DNA of 38,182 nt from Nitrospinia bacterium (GTDB taxonomy: Bacteria; Nitrospinota; Nitrospinia; JACRGO01). This document shows, piece by piece, positions 17,278-25,885 of this stretch. A program made the position numbers and the translations under genes. The notes beneath the pieces are model-generated. The model worked only from the letters and a program-made list of their open reading frames with translations, did not search any database and was not told the origin of the DNA. Position 1 is the stretch's first letter, and the number at the start of each line of letters is the position of its first letter. Where the stretch lies: positions 1 through 38,182 of the forward strand of contig JAJDAS010000524.1 of assembly GCA_029261755.1 (NCBI GenBank). Direction: 5' to 3'.

Positions 17278-19836
17278 CTACTGAAAATGAACTTTCTGCT
17301 TCACCACGTCCGTTTCCCACTCATCGAACCTTCCTGCACCCACCATCTTTTTTAATATATCCTTGGGCTGTACCTGTTTGGAGTCGATAACCAGCAAGAT
17401 CATTCCAAGCCGAACCAGGCTTTCCGAAAATTCCGTAATCTCGATTTTTCCTATAAAAGGCCGCAGATTTACTTTTTTCGTTTTACCCTTACGAATACGT
17501 TCGATGATCATTTCATCTGCGTCAAAAACGTTTTGCAGCATGTCCTCCAGTTCCTTCCAGTCTTCAAACAATTTTTTGCCATTCCTGCCACATCGTAAGG
17601 TTACCTCATAATCGATCTTATTATAAGAGTTGGAAAGTGGGCTGGATAAGGGTGGGAGAGACTTAGCCTCTAAAATCTCAATACCTTCAGGAAGGGCATC
17701 ATTCAGTCTTTTTTGAACCAAATCGGAATCTATGATGGTGTTGAATTGGATCTCTGCATACTCCGCCAAGCTTTCCACCCCTAAAGAGAGGGCCGAGGCA
17801 TAGGAAATTTTCGGGTGAGGATGAAACCCCTGGGAGAAGAAAAGCGGCAAGCCGGCCCTTTGGCATGCCCTGTGAAATACTCGAGTCAAGTCCAGATGGG
17901 AGATATACTTTATAGAGCCGGTTTTCTTAAATCGCATTCTAACCGTGGAAGGTAAACTGTGGTAAGGTCCACCCTCTTCCAAAGCGGGAGAATGTTCTTC
18001 GTCAATATTTTTTGCAAGAACCTTTTTGCATTCCGACTCCATCCCACACAGTTGGCATTTCTCAGTCCGGCAATCTTCCGTAACAGTACCCTGGAAGGCA
18101 TTTTGGTATTCTTTCTTCAAATATTCTTCCGAAATGCCTGAATGGATATGCGACCATGGGAGAGTTTCCTCCAAAGGTATATTTCTGTTGGCATAAAAAG
18201 TGGGATCAAGGCCGCAATCCTCAAAGGACTTTTGCCAAAGCTCAAAGCGGAACCATTCGCCCCAACCGTCAAATCGGCAACCTTTTTCAAAGGCTTTTGC
18301 GATAACCTTTCCCATTCTTCTATCCCCTTTTGCCATAACGGCTTCCAGGAAGCTCATTTCCGGCCTCAACTTCTTTAACGAGAACTCTCTCTTTCTTTTA
18401 AAAAGGGAATTCAAGAGGGCAACCTTCTCTTTCACTGCTTCAAGGCTCTCCTGCCCTATCCACTGGAAAGGCGTATGAGCCTTGGGGACAAAGATTCCTA
18501 TCCCAAGATTGATGTTCTTGATCTGTTTTTTGTTCTGATTGGCCGTTGTTAAAATAAGCTTACAAAATTTTTCGATTTCGCGTATATCCTCTTCCGTTTC
18601 AGTGGGTAAGCTGATCATAAAATAGAGCTTGAGGTGCTCCCACCCAAGGCTTGCTAAATCGGTCACTGTTTTCAAAATATCTTCTTCGGAGATGTTTTTG
18701 TTCAACACCTGCCTTAGCCTTGCTGTTCCCGCCTCAGCGGAAATGGTAAAACCGGTCTTCCTCACCGTTTTGATGGCTTCCATTAAATCCCTGTGAATAG
18801 TTCCCGGTCTTAATGAGGGAAGAGACAGGGCTATCTTTTTCTCCCGATATTTTCGAAGCAAATGAGGCACGAGGAAATTGATCCTGGAATAGTCACCTGA
18901 ACTTAATGACAAAAGTGAAAGTTCCTCATATCCACTGGCCGCAAGGGCCTTATCCAGAAGTTCCTCCACCTTTCTGGAAGATCTTTCCCTAACCGGACGA
19001 TAGATAATTCCAGCCTGGCAAAATCTGCAACCTTGGGTACAGCCTCTATCAATTTCCACGGAAAGCCTGTCGTGCACCAATTGAACAAAGGAGACTATGG
19101 GTTTAGTGGGGAATTCGATTTGGTTTAAATCCTTTAGTAAGCGTTTCTTTATATTGGGCTTGGCTGAATTTTTGGGCCTGATTTCCCGTACAGCGCCGCT
19201 ATCATGATAAGAAACTTCATAGAGTTCAGGCACATAAACTCCCTCTATCTCAGAAAGCTTTCTTTTCGTATCCTCTCTACTCAATCCCTCTTTTTTTGCG
19301 GAAGCTATCATCTCGGCTATCTCCACAATGCCCTCTTCCCCGTCGCCAATCAAAAAGAGATCGAAAAATTGGGATATAGGTTCGGGATTGAAGGCACAAG
19401 GGCCTCCTCCAATAATGAGGGGATTGCCCTCTCCTCTTTCTGCGGTATGGATTGGAATTTTTCCAAGGGAAAGCATGAGCAGAATATTGGTGTAGGTGAG
19501 TTCGTACTGGAGGGTGAATCCCACTGCATCAAATTGGTTCAGAGGGGTTTTGGACTCCAGGGAGGCCAAAGGGAGGTTTAACTTTTCGAGTTCCTCGATG
19601 TAATCCGATGCGGGAGCATAAACCCGCTCGGCGGCAATAGCCTCCTTGCCGTTTAAAATGTGGTACAAAATGTTGAGGCCGAGGTGAGACATCCCAATTT
19701 CATAGAGATCGGGAAAGGCAAGAGCCATGAGAAGCTGAATTCCAGGCCCCTTTTTCTGAACGGCATTTAATTCAGAGCCAAGGTATTGGGCGGGTTTGTT
19801 CACACGGCGGTAAAGTTGTTCGTAATCACATGTCAT
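17278..19836 (-). CDS. TIGR03960-type B12-binding/radical SAM protein fused to DUF2344 (TIGR03936) domain
   Basis: CTQGCRFCQAGIIYRPVRERS radical SAM CxxxCxxC, and C-terminal MRFKKTGSIKYISHLDLTRVFHRACQRAGLPLFFSQGFHPHPKISYASALSLGVES. Confidence 0.9.
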   Translation of the reverse strand: MTCDYEQLYRRVNKPAQYLGSELNAVQKKGPGIQLLMALAFPDLYEIGMSHLGLNILYHILNGKEAIAAERVYAPASDYIEELEKLNLPLASLESKTPLNQFDAVGFTLQYELTYTNILLMLSLGKIPIHTAERGEGNPLIIGGGPCAFNPEPISQFFDLFLIGDGEEGIVEIAEMIASAKKEGLSREDTKRKLSEIEGVYVPELYEVSYHDSGAVREIRPKNSAKPNIKKRLLKDLNQIEFPTKPIVSFVQLVHDRLSVEIDRGCTQGCRFCQAGIIYRPVRERSSRKVEELLDKALAASGYEELSLLSLSSGDYSRINFLVPHLLRKYREKKIALSLPSLRPGTIHRDLMEAIKTVRKTGFTISAEAGTARLRQVLNKNISEEDILKTVTDLASLGWEHLKLYFMISLPTETEEDIREIEKFCKLILTTANQNKKQIKNINLGIGIFVPKAHTPFQWIGQESLEAVKEKVALLNSLFKRKREFSLKKLRPEMSFLEAVMAKGDRRMGKVIAKAFEKGCRFDGWGEWFRFELWQKSFEDCGLDPTFYANRNIPLEETLPWSHIHSGISEEYLKKEYQNAFQGTVTEDCRTEKCQLCGMESECKKVLAKNIDEEHSPALEEGGPYHSLPSTVRMRFKKTGSIKYISHLDLTRVFHRACQRAGLPLFFSQGFHPHPKISYASALSLGVESLAEYAEIQFNTIIDSDLVQKRLNDALPEGIEILEAKSLPPLSSPLSNSYNKIDYEVTLRCGRNGKKLFEDWKELEDMLQNVFDADEMIIERIRKGKTKKVNLRPFIGKIEITEFSESLVRLGMILLVIDSKQVQPKDILKKMVGAGRFDEWETDVVKQKVHFQ

Positions 19837-19974
19837 AAAATCTCAACTCCGAAAGGACACTATAATAAAGCCAGCCGGCAAACTGGAAACATTGAAAGAG
19901 GAAAAGAACGGGGAGCAAGCTCCCGGAGTGGAAAGATAAATAACTGGGTCTGTTGAATTAAGAGAGAGGAATGA

Positions 19975-20235
19975 TTACCAACAGGTAACGGTATCTGCCG
20001 CCATGATCTTTTGAACCATTTCTCCATAGTCCAGGGTGGCTTTGTGATGTTCGACATTTCTGGCTTCAACATCTTCCTTGCAGGCAATAACGGTGAAACC
20101 CCCAAAGCATTTTTTTGTAAAAACTGCGTCTTGTATCAGGAGCACTTCCACGGTTTCTCCCTTGTCGGCTTGGAACGCCATAAGCCTTTCTGCTTCAGGA
20201 TTACTGGTCTTTTTTAGAATATGCAGTCTTTTCAT
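19975..20235 (-). CDS. DsrH/TusB-like sulfur relay family protein
   Basis: MKRLHILKKTSNPEAERLMAFQADKGETVEVLLIQDAVFT...VIACKEDVEARNVE...YGEMVQKIMAADTVTCW matches DsrH/TusB organisation, including C-terminal [SC]W. Confidence 0.65.
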   Translation of the reverse strand: MKRLHILKKTSNPEAERLMAFQADKGETVEVLLIQDAVFTKKCFGGFTVIACKEDVEARNVEHHKATLDYGEMVQKIMAADTVTCW

Positions 20236-20315
20236 GCGCGGAAAACAGGAGGTTAATAAAGTCCTTTAGTCTAAGTGAATTGATCGTAATTTTCAAGGTA
20301 AAAGCTTATTTACCC

Positions 20316-20345
20316 TTGCCTTTATTATGAAAAATATGCTATAAA
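20316..20345 (+). promoter_or_regulatory. Sigma70-like promoter of rpsB operon
   Basis: TTGCCT-18 nt-TATAAA. Confidence 0.6.
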
Positions 20346-20480
20346 ATTGGGTTTTAGTTAATCAAGGTCCCCTCTGTTGGGGAACCAAATTCACACGCTT
20401 TTGGACTTTTACGTAAGGGTGCATTATTACCGTAAAGGGAAGAAGAAAGCGGAGGCTAAACCCTTTTATCAGGAGAAGTT

Positions 20481-21395
20481 ATGGCTATTTCGATGAAAGA
20501 ATTATTGGAGGCCGGTTCCCATTTCGGCCATCAGACAAGAAGGTGGAATCCCAAGATGGAGCAGTATATCTATGGGGCCAGAAATGGGATTCATATCATT
20601 GACCTTCAAAAAACATTAAGGAAATTCTGGGAAGCCTACGCCTTCACTAAGGACATAGCCTCCAAGGGTGGAAAAATCCTTTTTGTGGGCACAAAGAAAC
20701 AGGCCCAGGAGCTGATTACGACGGAAGCCCAGAGATGCGGGATGTATTACATAAATAGGAGATGGTTGGGTGGGACCTTGACCAACTTTGCCACTATCAA
20801 AAAGAGCATCAGCAGACTGAAGAAGATTGAAGGAATGAAACGGGATGATACTTACGCCAGCCTTCCCAAAAAAGAAACGGTAAAGTTGGATAAAGAGTTG
20901 GAAAAGCTCAATAAGTTTCTTGGCGGAATCAAGGACATGGGCAGTATCCCCGATGCGGTATTCATCATCGACCCAAAAAAAGAAAAGATAGCTTTGGCGG
21001 AAACCAATAAACTGGGCATTCCTGTGATCGGGGTGGTGGACACCAACTGTGATCCTGCGAATATTGACTTCGTTATCCCCGCTAATGACGATGCCATACG
21101 CTCCATCCGTCTCTTTTCTTCAAAAATCGCGGATGCGGTTCTGGAAGGCAAACAGCTTGCCGAAGCTGCATCCAGGGAACGTGAAGAGGAAAAGGCAGCT
21201 AAGAAGAAGGAAGCCGATACAAAAAAGAGTGAGGGAAAGAAATCCGACGAACAACCCAAGAAGTCCACGAAAAAAAGAGCTGTAGGAAAATCATCCGATG
21301 CCGGAAAATCAGATGCTAAAGAAAATATAGAAGCAACCACAGCTAAAACCGAAAAAAAAGCAACCGTTGCTGAAGAAAAAAAAGGAGAAAAGTAA
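20481..21395 (+). CDS. rpsB: 30S ribosomal protein S2 with long Lys/Glu-rich C-terminal tail
   Basis: [45 protein letters not shown]. Confidence 0.98.
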   Translation: MAISMKELLEAGSHFGHQTRRWNPKMEQYIYGARNGIHIIDLQKTLRKFWEAYAFTKDIASKGGKILFVGTKKQAQELITTEAQRCGMYYINRRWLGGTLTNFATIKKSISRLKKIEGMKRDDTYASLPKKETVKLDKELEKLNKFLGGIKDMGSIPDAVFIIDPKKEKIALAETNKLGIPVIGVVDTNCDPANIDFVIPANDDAIRSIRLFSSKIADAVLEGKQLAEAASREREEEKAAKKKEADTKKSEGKKSDEQPKKSTKKRAVGKSSDAGKSDAKENIEATTAKTEKKATVAEEKKGEK

Positions 21396-21396
21396 T

Positions 21397-21990
21397 ATGA
21401 GTATCACTGCAGGAATGGTAAAAGAACTCAGAGAAAAAACAGGCTCTGGGATGATGGATTGCAAAAAAGCGCTGAAAGAAACCGATGCGGATATGGAAAA
21501 AGCCATTGACTTTTTGAGAAAAAAGGGCCTTGCCGATGCCCAAAAGAAAAGTGCCCGTTTGGCCAATGAAGGGATTGTAGGCACTTACATTCACGCCGGT
21601 GGAAAAATTGGAGTTATAGTGGAAGTAAATTGTGAAACGGATTTTGTCGCGAAAACCGACGAGTTCAATGCGCTGGCCAAAAACCTTGCCATGCATATTG
21701 CGGCTCAATCCCCCATTTGCGTAAAGAGGGAAGACGTCTCCGAAGACGACCTGAACCGAGAAAAAGCAATTTATGCCGACCAGGCAAAAGAATCGGGAAA
21801 ACCGGAAAAGGTAATCGAAAAAATCGTAACTGGAAAACTGGAAAAGTTTTACAGCAACGTTTGCCTTATGGAGCAATCCTTTATTAAAGACTCGGATATT
21901 ACCATTCATGACCTTATTGCCAGGAAGGTGGCTTCGTTGGGTGAAAATATCTCCGTTAAGCAATTCTCCCGATTCCAGATAGGGCAATAA
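21397..21990 (+). CDS. tsf: Elongation factor Ts (short form)
   Basis: [48 protein letters not shown]. The ATG at 21397 follows the rpsB stop. Confidence 0.97.
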   Translation: MSITAGMVKELREKTGSGMMDCKKALKETDADMEKAIDFLRKKGLADAQKKSARLANEGIVGTYIHAGGKIGVIVEVNCETDFVAKTDEFNALAKNLAMHIAAQSPICVKREDVSEDDLNREKAIYADQAKESGKPEKVIEKIVTGKLEKFYSNVCLMEQSFIKDSDITIHDLIARKVASLGENISVKQFSRFQIGQ

Positions 21991-21991
21991 C

Positions 21992-22708
21992 ATGCCTCCT
22001 AAAGCAAAGTACAAGCGGATTCTGCTCAAAATTGGAGGTGAAGCACTTGCCAAAGATGGTGGTTATGGTATTGACCCGGTGGTAGCCAATTCCCTTGCTA
22101 AGGAGTTCAAGGAAATTCACAAGTGTGGCGTGGACATTGCCATTGTTATCGGCGGCGGAAATATCTTCAGAGGGTTAGAAGCAGAGGAACTGGGCATGGA
22201 GCGTGTCACGGCGGACTATATGGGCATGCTTGCCACCTGTATTAACGGCATGGCACTTCAAAGCGCCATGGAGAAAGTGGGCTTGGACACCAGAATGATG
22301 ACTTCCATCAGTATGCACCAGATGGCGGAACCCTATGTCCGCAGAAGAGCCATGCGGCATTTGGAAAAAAAGAGGGTCATCATCTTTGCCGGGGGAACAG
22401 GAAATCCATATTTTACCACCGACACAGCCGCTTCTTTGAGAGCAGTGGAAATGAACGCGGAAATCATCATAAAGGCTACCAAGGTTGACGGCATCTATTC
22501 GGCTGATCCGCTAATTGACAAAAAGGCCAAGAAATATCAGAAGCTGTCCTATCTGCAAATCTTGAAAGATAATCTAAAGGTAATGGATTCTACTTCCATA
22601 TCCTTGTGCATGGACAACAAGCTCCCTATAATTGTCTTGAACCTTAAGAAAAAAGGGAACTTGAAGAATGCTTTATTTGGTAAAAAGGTAGGAACTTACG
22701 TGGGGTGA
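21992..22708 (+). CDS. pyrH: UMP kinase
   Basis: [23 protein letters not shown]...[11 protein letters not shown]...[16 protein letters not shown]. Confidence 0.98.
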   Translation: MPPKAKYKRILLKIGGEALAKDGGYGIDPVVANSLAKEFKEIHKCGVDIAIVIGGGNIFRGLEAEELGMERVTADYMGMLATCINGMALQSAMEKVGLDTRMMTSISMHQMAEPYVRRRAMRHLEKKRVIIFAGGTGNPYFTTDTAASLRAVEMNAEIIIKATKVDGIYSADPLIDKKAKKYQKLSYLQILKDNLKVMDSTSISLCMDNKLPIIVLNLKKKGNLKNALFGKKVGTYVG

Positions 22709-22712
22709 TAAA

Positions 22713-23270
22713 ATGCTTGAAAAAGTATACGAGGATACTGAAAGGAAAATGACCAGCGCTATAGACCATCTGGCTAAGGAACTGGCGGGAGTGCGAACCG
22801 GCAGGGCCTCCACCGCTTTACTGGAAGGCATTGCCGTAGATTATTATGGAACTCCCACCCCACTCAACCAAATGGCCACCCTTTCTGTGCCGGAAGGCTC
22901 TCTGATTACCGTCCAACCCTGGGACAGAACCATGCTTGCTGCCATGGAAAAAGCGATCCAGGCCTCCAGCCTGGGACTTACCCCCTCCAACGACGGAACC
23001 GTTATCCGCATACCCATCCCTCCCCTTTCCGGTGAACGCCGCCAGGAATTAGTCAAACACGTAAAGAAACTGGCCGAGGACGGCAAGGTTGCGGTTAGAA
23101 ATGTACGAAGGTCGGCAAACGAAGAGTTAAAGAAGGCCCAAAGCAAAAGCGAAATCACCGAAGACGATTTGCACAAGGCCCAAGACAAAGTCCAAAATAG
23201 CACGAACGGATTTGTAGAAAAGATTGACAAAATCCTAGCCGACAAAGAAAAAGAAATTCTCGAAGATTAA
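22713..23270 (+). CDS. frr: Ribosome recycling factor
   Basis: LAGVRTGRASTALLEGIAVDYYGTPTPLNQMATLSVPEGSLITVQPWD. Confidence 0.98.
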   Translation: MLEKVYEDTERKMTSAIDHLAKELAGVRTGRASTALLEGIAVDYYGTPTPLNQMATLSVPEGSLITVQPWDRTMLAAMEKAIQASSLGLTPSNDGTVIRIPIPPLSGERRQELVKHVKKLAEDGKVAVRNVRRSANEELKKAQSKSEITEDDLHKAQDKVQNSTNGFVEKIDKILADKEKEILED

Positions 23271-23356
23271 CCTCCCTCCCCAGCTCCTTGCAATACCTAT
23301 TTCATTGCGATTATTCACAGGAGCTTTTCTAAATCCAACCACCAGGAAGATTCCAA

Positions 23357-24169
23357 TTGGATGAATTAAGCTTGCCAAGCGAAATAGAAGAAAGTAAGCT
23401 GCCAAAACATATTGGCATCATCATGGACGGCAACGGCAGATGGGCTCGAAAGCGGCATTTGCCAAGAATCGCCGGGCATCGGGCCGGTGTCAAAACAGTT
23501 GACAGGGTTGTCGCTTTCTGTAGAAAAGTTGGGATTCAGGCTCTCACCCTTTATGCCTTTTCGGACGAAAACTGGGGCCGGCCTTCCATGGAAATCAATG
23601 GGTTGATGAAGCTGCTCAAGGAATATCTGCTAAAAGAAACCCCTCGAATGATCAGAGAAAATATCCGCTTCCACACCATCGGCAGAATACAGGACTTGCC
23701 GGATTTTGCCCAGGAAGTGATCGCGGAAACCAAAAGGAAAACCGAGAACAATGATGGGTTGATTTTTACCCTGGCATTAAGCTATGGCGCTAGAAGGGAA
23801 ATAACGGACGCTGCCAGAAGACTCGCCGAAAAGGCGGTTAAAGGAGAGTTGGACGTCGGTGAAATCAACCAACAACATTTTGAAGCGGAGCTTTCTACGG
23901 CCCTTCTTCCTGAACTGGACCTTCTGGTGAGAACAAGTGGAGAGTATCGAATAAGCAATTTCCTCCTCTATCAGTTGGCTTACGCGGAGTTGTATTTCAC
24001 CGATACTTTGTGGCCGGAATACCAGGATAAGGACCTTCTGGAAGCCATCCTGGAGTTTGGGAAGAGAGAAAGAAGGTTTGGGTTGACAGGAGAGCAGGCC
24101 AAGCCCAATGAGAAAAAATCCCGAAAAACCCTGAATCCACTTTCATGGAAATTGGGCAAAAAAGGGTAA
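23357..24169 (+). CDS. uppS: Isoprenyl (undecaprenyl) diphosphate synthase
   Basis: KHIGIIMDGNGRWARKRHLPRIAGHRAGVKTV...LTLYAFSDENWGRP...DLLVRTSGEYRISNFLLYQLAYAELYF. Confidence 0.97.
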   Translation: MDELSLPSEIEESKLPKHIGIIMDGNGRWARKRHLPRIAGHRAGVKTVDRVVAFCRKVGIQALTLYAFSDENWGRPSMEINGLMKLLKEYLLKETPRMIRENIRFHTIGRIQDLPDFAQEVIAETKRKTENNDGLIFTLALSYGARREITDAARRLAEKAVKGELDVGEINQQHFEAELSTALLPELDLLVRTSGEYRISNFLLYQLAYAELYFTDTLWPEYQDKDLLEAILEFGKRERRFGLTGEQAKPNEKKSRKTLNPLSWKLGKKG

Positions 24170-24182
24170 TTCTGGTTCAAGG

Positions 24183-24593
24183 TTGAATATGAACATGAGC
24201 AATAACAAAGAATTTTTTTTAAATCTATTCCTGCTGTTGGCTTATTGCGGCCTGATTTTCTACGTTTCATCCCTGGAAGGGAAAGTTTCCAAACCGGCTC
24301 TTCTTTTCCCGGGAGAAGACAAGGTTGTCCACATGTTGGAATATGGTGTCCTTGGGATTTTACTCATGAGGTGCTTGCTGTCATGGAAGGAAAGTGCCGC
24401 CAATTTAGGGATCGCCATATTTATCGGAACTCTTTATGGCATGAGCGACGAATATCATCAAAGCTTTGTTCCCGGCAGGTATGTAGAAGCTGAAGATGTT
24501 TTGGCTGACTTTATCGGCGTAACCCTGGCCTCGATCCTTTATATGAAACGTCAGGGAAAAGTTGGTGCGTTAAACATAAAGCGTAACTACTGA
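24183..24593 (+). CDS. VanZ-like family membrane protein
   Basis: Small membrane protein with DKVVHMLEYGVLGILLMR and YGMSDEYHQSFVPGRYVEAEDVLADFIGV. Confidence 0.88.
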   Translation: MNMNMSNNKEFFLNLFLLLAYCGLIFYVSSLEGKVSKPALLFPGEDKVVHMLEYGVLGILLMRCLLSWKESAANLGIAIFIGTLYGMSDEYHQSFVPGRYVEAEDVLADFIGVTLASILYMKRQGKVGALNIKRNY

Positions 24594-24753
24594 GGTGTTC
24601 TGACTGAAGACTGAAGTCTGAAGGAAAAAGCACTAAAAAGGTTATGAATAGTTTGATTAAGGTATTTCGAAATACTCGATTTGGTTCAGCCTTCGGCCTT
24701 TTCACCTGAGCAGATACTATAAAGCTTTAAAAGCACCTCCCCCCCCAAAAAAC

Positions 24754-25863
24754 CTATCCAAGATATTCCAGAAGGCATTTGCAAACATACTCAGTCTGCT
24801 CGTCCTTCAGCTCCGGAAACATGGGCAGGGAAAGGACTTCCTCCGAAACTTCAGAACAAACCGGGAGGTCTTTATCTTTATATCCTAAATACCTGAACGA
24901 TTCCTGCTCAAAAGCAGGAATGGGGTAATGGATGGCCGTTGATACCCCCTTCTCTCCAAGAAATCTTTGGCATTTCTCCCTTTCTTTGACTCTAACCGAG
25001 TAAAGATGGTAGACATGCTTATTTTGGTCCAACTCCTTGGGAAGAACGATTTTTTCATTGCCTTTCAACAGGGAGTTATATTTGGATGCATGCTGCCTCC
25101 TCAAATCGTTCCATTCGTCAAGATGTCTTAGGTGAACTCTCACCACAGCTGCTTGCAGGGAATCCAATCGGCTGTTATACCCCACAATCTGGTGGACATA
25201 TTTATCCTTGCTTCCATGGACCCTTAGCATTCTCACTTGTCCGGCAACCTTCTCATCGTTTGTAAAAACCATGCCGCCGTCCCCTGCCCCGCCAAGATTT
25301 TTAGTAGGAAAAAAACTGGTACAACCTACATGCCCGATTCCGCTTAACTTCTTATCACGGTATTCTCCGCCAAATGCCTGGGCAGCATCTTCAATAACCT
25401 TCAAACCATATTTTTGGGCCAATTCCCATATAGAATCCATATCCGCTGCCTGCCCATACATATGTACAGGAATAATGGCTTTTGTTTTTTCGTTAATCTT
25501 TTTTTCAATTTGATCCGGATCTATGTTGTAAGAGTCAGGCAAAATATCCACCAGAACCGGCTTGGCGCCTGTATAAACAATGGCTTCCACTGTAGCAATA
25601 AAGGTGAACGGTGTAGTAATTACCTCATCGCCTTCTCCAATCCCGTAAGCCCTGAGCGCAAGATGCAGGGCATCCGTACCGGAGGCCACCCCCACGGCAT
25701 GTTTTACGCCTATGTATTCGGCTGCCTCCTCTTCCAGTTTGGAAACTTCCGGCCCTAAAATAAACTGGCCGCTTTTCAAAACGGATAAAACCGACTCGTT
25801 GATCTCTTTTTCCACTGTTTTGTAACGAGCCGCGATATCTATGATTGGAACTTTATTGAGCAT
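24754..25863 (-). CDS. DegT/DnrJ/EryC1/StrS family PLP-dependent aminotransferase
   Basis: MLNKVPIIDIAARYKTVEKEINESVLSVLKSGQFILGPEVSKLEEE...IEDAAQAFGGEYRDKKLSGIGHVGCTSFFPTKNLGGAGDGGMVFTND. The ATG at 25863 is preferred over 25926. Confidence 0.94.
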   Translation of the reverse strand: MLNKVPIIDIAARYKTVEKEINESVLSVLKSGQFILGPEVSKLEEEAAEYIGVKHAVGVASGTDALHLALRAYGIGEGDEVITTPFTFIATVEAIVYTGAKPVLVDILPDSYNIDPDQIEKKINEKTKAIIPVHMYGQAADMDSIWELAQKYGLKVIEDAAQAFGGEYRDKKLSGIGHVGCTSFFPTKNLGGAGDGGMVFTNDEKVAGQVRMLRVHGSKDKYVHQIVGYNSRLDSLQAAVVRVHLRHLDEWNDLRRQHASKYNSLLKGNEKIVLPKELDQNKHVYHLYSVRVKEREKCQRFLGEKGVSTAIHYPIPAFEQESFRYLGYKDKDLPVCSEVSEEVLSLPMFPELKDEQTEYVCKCLLEYLG

Positions 25864-25885
25864 TAAGATTCTCCTGAAATTTTGA

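Noticed and set aside
21343-22053. 236-aa minus-strand ORF
   Set aside because: Antisense to tsf; Phe-rich shadow of a Lys/Glu-rich gene.
24600-24650. gactgaagactgaagtctgaag short self-complementary run
   Set aside because: Very short and low complexity; no evidence for function beyond chance.
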